Below, one piece after another: positions 41,349 to 50,117 of a DNA stretch of 64,000 nucleotides; within the stretch, counting starts at the first letter, position 1; each line of letters starts with the position of its first letter. A program made the translations under genes and the position numbers. Below the pieces are notes generated by a model. That model had not been told where the DNA came from and did no database searches. It saw only the letters and a program-made list of their open reading frames with translations. Source of the stretch: JAOPZW01 sp963788935 (GTDB taxonomy: Bacteria; Actinomycetota; Thermoleophilia; Solirubrobacterales; Solirubrobacteraceae); the NCBI GenBank assembly GCA_963788935.1, contig CAWBIM010000009.1, positions 257,352 through 321,351 on the forward strand, given 5' to 3'.

Positions 41349-42583
41349 TGTCCGCGAACGGCGACGGCGCGCTCGCCGTCGTGATGGGCGACGTCGACAT
41401 GGTCCGGGCGCTCGGCGTCGCCGGCATCTCGAGCGCGTTCTTCGGCTACGCCGACGACGCGGCGCGCTTCTCGCGCCACGTCCGGGTGTCGCTGCCGTGG
41501 ATCGATCAGTGGGAACGCCCGGACGACATCGTCGACGCGCTGCTCGACCTCGCCGGCTCGCTGCCCGGGCCCCCGGTCCTCTTTCCCCAGACCGACGCGA
41601 CGCTGCTGCTCGCCTCGCGCCATCGCGAGCGGCTCGGGCAGGCCCTGCGGCTGATCCTCGCCGATCACGAGATCGTCGAGCAGCTCGTCGACAAGGAGCT
41701 CTTCCAGGCGCTCGCCGAGCGCCACGGGCTGCCCGTCCCGCGCGCCCAGCGGCTCCGACCGGAGGCGGGCGCGCCATGCCCCGCGCTCGACATCCCGTAC
41801 CCGGTGATCGTCAAGCCGCTCACGCGCTCGCCGGCGTGGGCGGAGTTCGCCGGCGCGGGCAAGGCCGTTCGGGTGTATGACGCCGAGGAGCTCCGCGCGC
41901 TCTGGCCGCGACTCGCGGGCGTCGGCACCGAGTTCCTCGCCCAGCAGCTCATCGCGGGGCCCGAGTCGCGCATCGAGAGCTTCCACGTCTACGTCGACGC
42001 CTCGGGGGCGGTCGCGGGCGAGTTCACGGGCCGCAAGATCCGCACCTTCCCGGCCGACTACGGGATGAGCACCGCCGTCGAGATCGTCTGGCTTCCCGAC
42101 GTTGCCGAGCTCGGTCGCGACGTCGTCGGCCGCCTGGGCCTGCGCGGCGTCGCCAAGCTCGACTTCAAGCGCGACGCGGGCGGCCGGCTGCATCTGCTCG
42201 AGATCAATCCGCGGTTCAACCTCTGGCACTACCCGGGCGCCCTCGCCGGCGTGAACCTCCCGGCCATGGTCCACGCCGACCTCACGGGGACCGAGCGTCC
42301 CCCGGCCCGCGAGGCGCCGGGAGGCGTCGCATGGTGCGATCCGCTCCAGGATCTCCGCGCGGCGCACGCGGCCGGGCTCGCACCGCTGGCGTGGCTGCGC
42401 TGGATGCGCGGCTGCGCGATCTGCGGCCTGGCCCGTGAGGATCCGCTGCCGTTCCTGCGCGGCAAGCTGTGGCCGGCAGTGTGGCGTCGCGTCGGCGGCC
42501 AGTGGGTCAGCGGCGCCTGGCGATCCGTTGCAACGCGGGGCGCGTCGCGAGGATCAGGCTCGTGGCGGCGTCCGTCCGGCTGA
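41348..42583 (+). CDS. ATP-grasp ligase, copy 2
   Basis: A 411-residue ATP-grasp enzyme paralogous to copy 1 (32.1 kb). It has IVEQLVDKELFQALAERHG, YPVIVKPLTRSP, LAQQLIAGPESRIESFHVYV, GEFTGRKIRTFPADYGMSTA, GVAKLDFKRDAGGR and LLEINPRFNLWHYPGALAGV. The N-terminal domain (AVVMGDVDMVRALGVAGISS) is the usual pre-ATP-grasp fold. The last ~25 residues run 77 bases into the antisense of the convergent FemAB gene, and copy 1 ends earlier, so this tail may be acquired read-through. It is translationally coupled to the flippase. Confidence 0.85.
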   Translation: MSANGDGALAVVMGDVDMVRALGVAGISSAFFGYADDAARFSRHVRVSLPWIDQWERPDDIVDALLDLAGSLPGPPVLFPQTDATLLLASRHRERLGQALRLILADHEIVEQLVDKELFQALAERHGLPVPRAQRLRPEAGAPCPALDIPYPVIVKPLTRSPAWAEFAGAGKAVRVYDAEELRALWPRLAGVGTEFLAQQLIAGPESRIESFHVYVDASGAVAGEFTGRKIRTFPADYGMSTAVEIVWLPDVAELGRDVVGRLGLRGVAKLDFKRDAGGRLHLLEINPRFNLWHYPGALAGVNLPAMVHADLTGTERPPAREAPGGVAWCDPLQDLRAAHAAGLAPLAWLRWMRGCAICGLAREDPLPFLRGKLWPAVWRRVGGQWVSGAWRSVATRGASRGSGSWRRPSG

Positions 42584-43463
42584 CGCGCAGGTAGGGCGTC
42601 TGGCGCGCGCCGAACGCGCGGAAGAACCGCTCCACCGGCGCCAGCATCGAACCGTGGAAGTCGAACACGTCGGTCACCGCAGCGGCGCGCATGATCGCCT
42701 CCCACACCAGCAGGCTGCCCGCCCCGCTGTTGCGCAGATCCGGATCCGCCCCCGCCAACAGGTAATACGCGGCGCAGCGATCCCACACCACCCACACCAC
42801 CGCATGAACCCGCCCCGCCTCGTCACGCGCGAACAGCATCGCCCCCGCACCACGCGACCGACACGCCGCCTCGAGCCGCTCGAGCTCCACCAGCGAATGC
42901 GGCGTCGCGATCCCCTGACGCGCATACGTCATCGACAGCACCGCGTGAAAGCGGTCCACCCCCAGTCCCTCCACCACCTCGACGCGCTTGCGCGCCTTGC
43001 GGATCTCCCGCCGCACGCTGTCGCGCATCCCCGCCCACAGCGCCTCCTCCGACCCCAGGCCCTCGAGCCGATACGTGTACTGCACGCCCAACCCGTAACC
43101 CGCCCAATGAAACGCCAACGCATTGAGCATCAACGGCGAAAACTGCTGCGCAAATCCCCGCGCGGACGGAAGCCGACGCTCGAGCTCGGCCAACAACTCA
43201 TGCTCACGCGCCAACGCCCGCGCCGGCTTGGCGTCGGACGACTCCACCCACGGCCCCAACGTCTGCGTCAGGCTCGACTGCGCAAGCATCCGGAAACGCG
43301 GACGACCACGCACCACGAACGGCAACCGGGCCACCACCCGCCCGCCCTCCTCGCACGTCACCTCGTCCCACCGCCCCGGAGCCACCGCGTCCAACCACCA
43401 CGGCTGCTGGAACACCGCGTTCGCGCACTCGGTCCGCGAAGGTGACATGTCGTCGGTGCTCAT
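42507..43463 (-). CDS. FemAB-like acyl/aminoacyl transferase (copy B)
   Basis: About 318 residues. FQQPWWLDAVAPGRWDEVTC, SSLTQTLGPWVES, FSPLMLNALAFHWAGYGL, DSVRREIRKARKRVEVVEGL and DVFDFHGSMLAPVERFFRAF-GARQTPYL are nearly the same as in copy C at 52.3 kb. Codon choice differs sharply: GTG, GCG, CGT, GGT and CAT dominate here, against GTC, GCC and CGC in the paralog, suggesting a separate origin. ATG codons at 43484, 43463 and 43448 are possible; none has a clear ribosome binding site. It overlaps the ATP-grasp gene end by 77 bases. Donor and acceptor are unknown. Confidence 0.8.
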   Translation of the reverse strand: MSTDDMSPSRTECANAVFQQPWWLDAVAPGRWDEVTCEEGGRVVARLPFVVRGRPRFRMLAQSSLTQTLGPWVESSDAKPARALAREHELLAELERRLPSARGFAQQFSPLMLNALAFHWAGYGLGVQYTYRLEGLGSEEALWAGMRDSVRREIRKARKRVEVVEGLGVDRFHAVLSMTYARQGIATPHSLVELERLEAACRSRGAGAMLFARDEAGRVHAVVWVVWDRCAAYYLLAGADPDLRNSGAGSLLVWEAIMRAAAVTDVFDFHGSMLAPVERFFRAFGARQTPYLRVSRTDAATSLILATRPALQRIARRR

Positions 43464-44109
43464 CGTGCGCCCGCACGCGTGCATTGCCTGTCGCACGGTG
43501 GCTCTCTCCCCTGTGGGCGGTGCCGGCACAGCGCCGGCCCGGCGGATTATGGGCGGGTGTTCAGTCCGGGAGCAAATGCTGATGCGAACTCTCACCCGAT
43601 GGCCCTGCGGAATGACGCAGACATTTTGGGCAATACCTCGCACCAACCGGCGCCCCGGCTGACACATTCGCGTCAGGTGCGGCGCAGGACCGCCCGTCCC
43701 GACGCCTCCCGGGCCGGTCGTCAAGCGCAGGTGCACAAGACGCCGGATCACCGCCGCCGATCGGCAGACGCCGCGGCGCCAAGCCGCGATACCAGCGGAC
43801 TTCGCGCCGGGGCCCGCCCCGTTTCGTGACATCCGAATCGCCGCCCGGCGCCGCCGCGCCAACACCCGCACGGAGCGTGGACGCACACGCCAACATGTTC
43901 GACCGGTGGCGCCCCGTCATCCGCGGTTGCCACGCGCGACATGCCGCACCCCGCCGTTCCGGTGACCGTACATCCGGCTTGCCTCGAGGCCGCGCCCCTG
44001 CAAGCATCGGCCGAGCGGTGGAGTTCGCAAACTGGGTCGGACCGGCCCAGACGCGCGACTCGGAGGGGGATATCGGGGAAATGCAGAGTCGAAACGCGGG
44101 GGCGTGACG
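43464..44109. other. 646-bp divergent non-coding region
   Basis: No supportable gene on either strand. It separates the polysaccharide locus from the aminodeoxychorismate cluster and should contain the promoters for both the FemAB gene (copy B) and the cluster. A GCCGGC-ACAGC-GCCGGC hairpin lies near 43523-43540. Base composition is slightly lower in GC than the flanking genes. Confidence 0.5.
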
Positions 44110-46302
44110 ATGAGGACACTCCTCATCGACAACTACGACTCGTTCACGTTTAATCTGTTTCAGCTGCTGGCGGCGGTCAATCGCGAGGATCCGATCGTCG
44201 TCCGCAACGACGAGGCCACGTGGGCCGAGCTCCAGGGCCTGGATTTCGACAACGTCGTGATCTCGCCCGGGCCCGGCCGCCCAGAGCACCCGAAGGACTT
44301 CGGGGTCTGCAAGGACGCGATCGAGGCCGCCGAGGTCCCGCTGCTCGGCGTGTGCCTCGGCCATCAGGGGCTCGCGCATTTCTGGGGCGGCTCCGTCGTC
44401 CATGCCCCGGAGGTGATGCACGGCCGGTTGAGCGCGGTGTTCCACGACGAGTCGCCGCTGTACGCCGGCATCCCCCAGGGCTTCGAGGTGGTCCGGTACC
44501 ACTCGCTGTGCGTGGCGCAGCCGCTCCCCGCGTGCTTCGAGGTCACGTCGTGGACCGCCGACGCCGTCGTGATGGGTGTCGCGCACCGTGAGCGGCCGTT
44601 GTGGGGCGTCCAGTTCCACCCGGAGTCCATCTGCACCAATGACGGGCGTCAGCTCGTCCAGAACTTCCGCGACCTGACCGAGCAGGTCAGCGGCGAGGCG
44701 CCCACGCGACTCGGCCGCCGATCGAGGGGCCGCTCGGTCGCCGGGCCGCCCGCGGACGGGCCGGCCGAGGGCCCGCAGCGGCCCCGGGGCCTGGGACTCC
44801 AGGTCCGCAGGCTCGAGCGCCTGCACGACCCGGAGCGCGTCTTCTGCCATCTCTTCGCCGAGGAGCCGAACGCCTTCTGGCTGGACAGCAGCAAGGCGTC
44901 CGACGCCCGCTCGCGGTTCTCCTTCATGGGCGCGAGCGGGGGCCCGCTGAGCTCGGTCGTGACCTATGACGTGGCCGCCGGCGAGGTCCGGGTCGCGCGC
45001 CCCGAGGCGGCCGAAGTCCACCGCGAGTCGATCTTCGACTACCTCGATCGCGAGATGCGCCGGCTCGGCAGCGTCCCGAACGACCTGCCGTTCGACCTGA
45101 CGTGCGGGTTCGTCGGCTATCTCGGATACGAGCTCAAGGCCGACTGCGAGGGCAACTTCCCGTATCGATCGTCGGTGCCGGATGCCGCGTTCGTCTTCGC
45201 CGACCGGCTCATCGCCTTCGACCATCTCGAGCAATCGACCTATGTCGTCTGCCTCACCGACGCCGCCGGCGCGGCCGCGGGCGAGCGCTGGATCGAGGAG
45301 GTGAGCGCGGCCCTCGACGGCCTCCCGCGGCTGCCCGCGCTCGATCTGGATCCGGACGACGGCGCCGACGCCCCGGTCGAGTTCCGGCTCAGCCGCGACC
45401 GCGACGAGTACCTCGCCGCCATCGGCCGGTGCAAGGACTACCTGACGGAGGGCGACAGCTACGAGATCTGCCTGACGAACCGCGTCTGGGCCGAGGCCGA
45501 CGTCGAGATCGACCCGCTGCGGCTCTACCGGATCCTGCGGCACATCAACCCGGCCCCGTTCTCCGCGTTCCTGCGCTTCGGCGAGGTCGCGATCATGAGC
45601 TCCTCGCCCGAGCGCTTCCTGAAGATCCACCGTGACGGCTGGGCCGAGGCGAAGCCGATCAAGGGCACGATCAACCGCGGTCGCGACGAGGAGGAGGACC
45701 GCCGGCTGAGCGAGCATCTCCGCACGGACGAGAAGAGCCGCGCGGAGAACCTGATGATCACCGACCTCCTGCGCAACGACCTCGGCATCGTCTGCGAGAT
45801 CGGCACCGTCCACGTGCCGCACCTGATGGAGGTCGAGAGCTACGAGACGGTGCATCAGCTCGTCTCGACCGTCGCCGGGCACCTGCGGCCGGACGTCAGC
45901 GTGCCCGAGTGCATCCGGGCCTGCTTCCCGGGCGGCTCGATGACCGGCGCGCCGAAGAAGCGGACGATGGAGATCATCGACGAGCTCGAGGGGGAGTCGC
46001 GCGGCGTGTACTCGGGCGCGATCGGCTACCTCGGCCTGAGCGGGGCCGCAGACCTGAGCATCGTCATCCGCACGGTCGTGAGCGACGCCTCCACGACGTG
46101 CATCGGGACCGGCGGCGCGATCGTCATGCAGTCCGACGCCGAGGAAGAGTACGAGGAGATCCTGCTCAAGGCGCGAGCCCCGATGCGCGCGATCCGCCTC
46201 GCAGCCGCCGGCGAGCGGCGGCGCGCGGCGCGATCGCCCGACGAGGCCGAGCGCGACAGGACCGCCGTCCGGGCGGGGAACGCGAGCACGGTGAGGTCAT
46301 GA
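44110..46302 (+). CDS. pabAB: Aminodeoxychorismate synthase, PabA-PabB fusion
   Basis: A 730-residue bifunctional enzyme that makes 4-amino-4-deoxychorismate from chorismate and glutamine. Residues ~1-195 are the class I glutamine amidotransferase: LLIDNYDSFTFN, SPGPGRP, GVCLGHQ (nucleophile Cys) and GVQFHPES (His-Glu). After a Gly/Pro/Arg linker, residues ~225-705 are the chorismate-binding part: SSSPERFLKI, AKPIKGTINRG, DLLRNDLG, FPGGSMTGAPKKR and YSGAIGYLG. The Lys in PIKGT marks PabB rather than TrpE (which has Ala). Fused PabAB is typical of secondary-metabolite clusters. GTG at 44104 is an alternative start. It heads an operon of seven genes with ATGA coupling to the next. Confidence 0.93.
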   Translation: MRTLLIDNYDSFTFNLFQLLAAVNREDPIVVRNDEATWAELQGLDFDNVVISPGPGRPEHPKDFGVCKDAIEAAEVPLLGVCLGHQGLAHFWGGSVVHAPEVMHGRLSAVFHDESPLYAGIPQGFEVVRYHSLCVAQPLPACFEVTSWTADAVVMGVAHRERPLWGVQFHPESICTNDGRQLVQNFRDLTEQVSGEAPTRLGRRSRGRSVAGPPADGPAEGPQRPRGLGLQVRRLERLHDPERVFCHLFAEEPNAFWLDSSKASDARSRFSFMGASGGPLSSVVTYDVAAGEVRVARPEAAEVHRESIFDYLDREMRRLGSVPNDLPFDLTCGFVGYLGYELKADCEGNFPYRSSVPDAAFVFADRLIAFDHLEQSTYVVCLTDAAGAAAGERWIEEVSAALDGLPRLPALDLDPDDGADAPVEFRLSRDRDEYLAAIGRCKDYLTEGDSYEICLTNRVWAEADVEIDPLRLYRILRHINPAPFSAFLRFGEVAIMSSSPERFLKIHRDGWAEAKPIKGTINRGRDEEEDRRLSEHLRTDEKSRAENLMITDLLRNDLGIVCEIGTVHVPHLMEVESYETVHQLVSTVAGHLRPDVSVPECIRACFPGGSMTGAPKKRTMEIIDELEGESRGVYSGAIGYLGLSGAADLSIVIRTVVSDASTTCIGTGGAIVMQSDAEEEYEEILLKARAPMRAIRLAAAGERRRAARSPDEAERDRTAVRAGNASTVRS

Positions 46303-47873
46303 GCACGCATCGTTCAGTGCAGGAGCGGTCGCCGGCGGACGACGGGCGGCCGGAGCGCGCCACGACGGCGTCGGGCGCGCTCACCGAGCTGCTCGAGACC
46401 GCCGCCGAGAGCCTCGGCGGCCACACCGCCCTGGTCTGCGGCGACGAGCGCGTCAGCTACGACGAGCTCGCAGAGCGGGTCGCCCGCCTGGCCCACGGCC
46501 TCGCCGGCCTCGGCGTCTCGCCCGGCGATCGGGTCGCGCTCGTGATGCGCGACACGCCGGCGTTCGTCGTGAGCTTCCTCGCCGTCGCCGGCCTGCAGGC
46601 CCGCGTCGTCCCGCTGAACCCGCACTTCAAGGAGGCGGAGCTCGCCTTCTGCCTGCGCGACTGTGGCGTGCGCGCCGTCATCGCGGACGGCGACAAGGCG
46701 GGCCTGTGCCGCGACCTGGTGTCCGCCTGGGACGCGGGCGTCGAGATCATCGCCGCCGGTGAGGCGGGCCCGGGCGCGCCGACGGTCGAGGGGCTGATCG
46801 CCGCGAGTTCGGCGATGTCGTTCGAGAGCGCCCGGCCGGACGAAGACGTCGTCCTGCAGTACTCGGCCGGCTGCACCGGCGGCGCCAAGCAGGTCCCGCG
46901 CACCCACGCCCAGCTGCGCGCCGAGGCCGACAGCCTCGTCGCGACGCTCGGCCTGACCTCGTCCGACGTCCTCATGAGCACGATCCCGCTGTTCCACAGC
47001 TACGGGATGGGGACGTGCATGCTCGCCTCGCTGGCGGGCGGGGTGACCCACGTCATCCTCGAGGACGCCCACCCGTTCGTGCTCCGCCGCGACCACGCGC
47101 TCGCGGTCGCCGCGCGCGAGCAGGTCACGGTCCTGCCGGCGGTCCCGTTCATCCTCCGGCTCCTGGCCGACGCGCCGGGCGCCGGCGACCTGTCCGGCGT
47201 GCGCCTGTGCTTCTCCGCCGCGGCCGCCTTGCCGCGGCCGACGTTCGACGTCTTCCTCGACCGCTTCGGCGTGCCCATCCGGCAGCTGTACGGGTCGACC
47301 GAGGCGGGCGCCGTGACCGCGAACGTCGACGACGACCCGGCCGCCACGTGGCGCTCGGTCGGGCGGCCGCTCGCGGGCGTGGAGATCGAGGTGCTCGACC
47401 AGGACGGCGCGCCGGCCGAGACGGGGCACATCGGCGAGGTCGCCGTCCGCAGCCCGGCCGTGACGCGCGGCTACACCGGGCTCGACGACCTCAACCGCAC
47501 GATGTTCCGCGACGGCACGTTCCTCACGAACGACCGCGGGCGCCTCGACGAGGAGGGGCGCCTGCACCTCACCGGTCGCAAGCGCGTGCTCATCGACGTC
47601 AAGGGCGACAAGGTCGATCCGGTCGAGGTCGAGGACGTGCTCGCGGTGCATCCCAAGGTCAGCGAGGTCGTCGTCGTCGGGGTCGACACCGGTGTCCAGG
47701 GCGAGGACATCATCAAGGCCGTGATCGTTCCGGACGGCGCCTGCGAGGAGCGCGAGCTGATCCGGTTCGCCCGTGAGCGGCTCTCGAACTACAAGACGCC
47801 GCAGATGGTCGAGTTCCGCGAAGACATCCCCAAGAGCCCCTCCGGCGAAGTGCTCCGCAAGTACCTTGTCTAG
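46299..47873 (+). CDS. Adenylate-forming ligase-like protein with altered active-site motifs
   Basis: A 524-residue member of the ANL superfamily (acyl-CoA/aryl ligases). The fold is complete, but core motifs are altered: A3 reads YSAGCTGGAKQVP (usually YSSGSTGxPKxV), A7 LTNDRG (usually TGDxG), and the A10 Lys is Glu (PKSPSGEVLRKYL). The partner ligase at 50.9 kb has normal residues at all three. Loss of the A10 Lys normally cripples adenylation. It may act only in the thioester step, bind the ACP as a scaffold, or use a changed mechanism. It overlaps pabAB by ATGA and the PabC-like gene by 8 bases. Confidence 0.85.
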   Translation: MSTHRSVQERSPADDGRPERATTASGALTELLETAAESLGGHTALVCGDERVSYDELAERVARLAHGLAGLGVSPGDRVALVMRDTPAFVVSFLAVAGLQARVVPLNPHFKEAELAFCLRDCGVRAVIADGDKAGLCRDLVSAWDAGVEIIAAGEAGPGAPTVEGLIAASSAMSFESARPDEDVVLQYSAGCTGGAKQVPRTHAQLRAEADSLVATLGLTSSDVLMSTIPLFHSYGMGTCMLASLAGGVTHVILEDAHPFVLRRDHALAVAAREQVTVLPAVPFILRLLADAPGAGDLSGVRLCFSAAAALPRPTFDVFLDRFGVPIRQLYGSTEAGAVTANVDDDPAATWRSVGRPLAGVEIEVLDQDGAPAETGHIGEVAVRSPAVTRGYTGLDDLNRTMFRDGTFLTNDRGRLDEEGRLHLTGRKRVLIDVKGDKVDPVEVEDVLAVHPKVSEVVVVGVDTGVQGEDIIKAVIVPDGACEERELIRFARERLSNYKTPQMVEFREDIPKSPSGEVLRKYLV

Positions 47874-48717
47874 CTCGTCCGGAACCGCGCACGCACGCTC
47901 GGCGACGATTGCCGGCACGCCGGTCGGCGCGCCCGGCGACGTCCGTCCGGACCCGGCGCTCGGGGTGTTCGAGACGCTGCTCGTGACCGACGGCCGGCCG
48001 CTCGAGCTCGACGCGCACCTCGCCCGCCTCGACGCATCGCTCCGCGCGCTGTTCGGCGCTCCGTGCCCGCCCGCCGCGGCGCGGCTCGTGCTCGACCGCG
48101 CGCGCGGCGCCGCGCTGGCCCGCCTGCGCCTGACCGTCGCCCCCGACGGCGACGGCGGGCTCGCCGCCGACGTCGTCGTCGCGCCCGTCGAGGCGGCCCT
48201 GGTCATGCCGGGCTGGGATCGGGGCGTGGAGCTCGCCTCGCGCGTCGTGGCCGGTGGGATCGGCGCCCACAAATGGGCCGACCGTCGGCTGCTCGCGGGC
48301 GCGGATGCCGCCCTCGCGCCGCGGCTGCCGTTGCTCCTCGATCGCGACGGCACGGTCCTCGAAGCCAGCCGCGGCAACCTGTTCGTCGTCCACGACGGGA
48401 CGCTGGTGACCCCGCCCGCCGACGGGCGCATCCTGCCCGGAGTCACGCGCCGCCGCGTCCTGCTCCTCGCCGCCGAGCTCGGTATCCCGCTGCGCGAGGA
48501 GTCCGTCGCGTTCGAGCGGCTCGGCGACGCCGACGGGATGTTCCTCACCGGCGCGGTCCGCGGGATCGAGCCGGTGCGCGGCTGCGACGGCACGGTCGTC
48601 GGCCCGGACGAGGAGATCACTCCACTGCTCTGCCGCGAGCTTCGCCGGTACTGGGCCCGCGACGCGGCCGCCGGCCGCCGACCACGAGGGGAGGCCGCCC
48701 ATGCCCGGCCCGATTGA
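47866..48717 (+). CDS. pabC: Class IV aminotransferase-fold protein, PabC-like aminodeoxychorismate lyase
   Basis: A 283-residue PLP enzyme of fold type IV. ALGVFETLLVTDGRPLELDA opens the family, GIGAHKWADRRLL carries the catalytic Lys, and TVLEASRGNLFVV the conserved Glu; GRILPGVTRRRVL and GMFLTGAVRGIEPV end it. Beside a PabAB fusion the natural job is 4-amino-4-deoxychorismate to 4-aminobenzoate plus pyruvate. D-amino-acid or branched-chain aminotransferase activity cannot be excluded. The TTG start at 47866 lies inside the ligase end; the next gene starts 17 bases before this one stops. Confidence 0.85.
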   Translation: MSSSSGTAHARSATIAGTPVGAPGDVRPDPALGVFETLLVTDGRPLELDAHLARLDASLRALFGAPCPPAAARLVLDRARGAALARLRLTVAPDGDGGLAADVVVAPVEAALVMPGWDRGVELASRVVAGGIGAHKWADRRLLAGADAALAPRLPLLLDRDGTVLEASRGNLFVVHDGTLVTPPADGRILPGVTRRRVLLLAAELGIPLREESVAFERLGDADGMFLTGAVRGIEPVRGCDGTVVGPDEEITPLLCRELRRYWARDAAAGRRPRGEAAHARPD

Positions 48718-49789
48718 AGGCATGCCGAACGACGACGCGGTGATGACCGCCGAAGACTCCGCCGAGCTGCAGCTGCTCGTCGTGATGAGCCGGCGCGCGG
48801 CGCCCGAACAGGTCGAAGAGGTCCTGTCGCGCCTGGACCGGATCGGCGCCCGCGGCCGCGTCGCCCCGGGGAGGGAATCGACGGTGATCGGGGCGATCGG
48901 CGATCGCGAGGAGCTCGCGAGCCTGGCCCTCGAAGGCTTCGCCGGCGTACAGCAGGTCCTCCCCGTCCAGCGGCCGTACAAGTGGGTGTCCCGCGAGACG
49001 TCACCCGAACCGACCACGATCCAGGTCCGCGGGCGCCGGATCGGCGGGGACCACTTCGGGTTCATCGCCGGCCCCTGCACCGTCGAGAGCCGCGAGCAGA
49101 CGCTCGAGACCGCCCGGGCGGTGAACGACGCCGGGGTCAGCATGCTGCGCGGCGGCGCCTTCAAGCCGCGCACGTCGCCCTACAGCTTCAAGGGGCTCGG
49201 GACGCAGGCCCTCGAGATCCTCGCCGAGGCGCGCGAGGAGACCGGGCTGCCGCTCGTCACCGAGCTCATGGACCCCCGGCATGTCGAGGCGGTGATCGGG
49301 ACGACCGACGTCGTCCAGATCGGCGCCCGCAACATGCAGAACTTCTTCCTCCTCTCGGAGGTCGGCCGCGGCGACAAGCCGGTGCTCCTCAAGCGCGGGC
49401 CGTCCGCGTCGGTCGAGGAGCTCCTGATGGCGGCCGAGTACATCCTCAAGGAGGGCAACCCGCGGGTGATCCTCTGCGAGCGCGGCATCCGCACCTTCGA
49501 GCGCTCCACCCGGTACACGCTGGACATCGGGGCGATCCCGGTGCTCAAGGAGGAGACGCACCTGCCGGTCATCGTCGACCCGTCCCATGCGGCGGGCCGG
49601 CGAGAGCTCGTGCCGGCCCTGGCGCGCGCCGCCGTCGCGGCGGGCGCGGACGGGATCATCGTCGAGGTCCACCCGGCGCCGGAGCAGGCGCTGTGCGACG
49701 CGCCACAGCTCATCGCCGTGTCGGACTTCGGTGCCTTCGCGCGGGACATCGTCGCCTTCGTGTCACTGATGGGAAAGGTCGTCGGCTGA
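48701..49789 (+). CDS. aroF: 3-deoxy-7-phosphoheptulonate (DAHP) synthase, type I-beta
   Basis: A 362-residue first enzyme of the shikimate pathway (erythrose-4-phosphate plus PEP). An N-terminal ferredoxin-like/ACT-type regulatory domain (~20-95, LQLLVVMSRRAAPEQVEEVL) precedes the barrel: FGFIAGPCTVES, MLRGGAFKPRTSPYSFKGLG, VTELMDPRH, VQIGARNMQNF, VLLKRGPSAS, CERGIRTFE and IVDPSHAAG. All catalytic segments are intact. GGGGAGG lies before the ATG at 48701. A DAHP synthase inside a pabAB/pabC operon points to dedicated supply of chorismate for a pathway product. Confidence 0.94.
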   Translation: MPGPIEGMPNDDAVMTAEDSAELQLLVVMSRRAAPEQVEEVLSRLDRIGARGRVAPGRESTVIGAIGDREELASLALEGFAGVQQVLPVQRPYKWVSRETSPEPTTIQVRGRRIGGDHFGFIAGPCTVESREQTLETARAVNDAGVSMLRGGAFKPRTSPYSFKGLGTQALEILAEAREETGLPLVTELMDPRHVEAVIGTTDVVQIGARNMQNFFLLSEVGRGDKPVLLKRGPSASVEELLMAAEYILKEGNPRVILCERGIRTFERSTRYTLDIGAIPVLKEETHLPVIVDPSHAAGRRELVPALARAAVAAGADGIIVEVHPAPEQALCDAPQLIAVSDFGAFARDIVAFVSLMGKVVG

Positions 49790-49793
49790 AGCC

Positions 49794-50117
49794 ATGAGCG
49801 GTTCCACCTCGAATTCCACCGAACTGACGCCCGTGCAGCAGGACCTGTGCGACTTCATCGTCAGCGAGCTCGCGTCGGGCGAGGGCGTGGGCGCGATCAG
49901 CGCCGACGAGGACCTCATCAAGCGCGGCATCGTCGACTCGCTCGGTGTACAGATGCTGGTCGACTTCTGCGAGTCGCGCTACCAGTTCCGCGTCGCGGAC
50001 GCCGACCTGGTCCCGGAGAACTTCCAGACGCTGCGTCAGCTCGCGGATTACGTCGGCCGAAAGCAGGCCGAGGCCGTCCCGTCCGGCCGGCGCGGATTCC
50101 GGTCGCGCGGCCGATGA
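49794..50117 (+). CDS. Free-standing acyl carrier protein
   Basis: A 107-residue carrier protein. TPVQQDLCDFIVSELASGEG is helix 1, DEDLIKRGIVDSLGVQMLVD holds the phosphopantetheine Ser (DSLG) at the start of helix 2, and NFQTLRQLADYVGRKQ is the last helix. The tail is basic (RRGFRSRGR). It is not FabF-type fatty-acid ACP: no fatty-acid genes are near. It should carry the acyl group activated by the adjacent ligase. It starts 4 bp after the DAHP synthase stop and overlaps the GNAT start by ATGA. Confidence 0.92.
   Translation: MSGSTSNSTELTPVQQDLCDFIVSELASGEGVGAISADEDLIKRGIVDSLGVQMLVDFCESRYQFRVADADLVPENFQTLRQLADYVGRKQAEAVPSGRRGFRSRGR

Noticed and set aside
46314..49004. An 896-codon minus-strand frame opposite the ligase and PabC genes
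   Set aside because: Low-complexity Arg/Ala/Gly translation, antisense to three well-supported genes.
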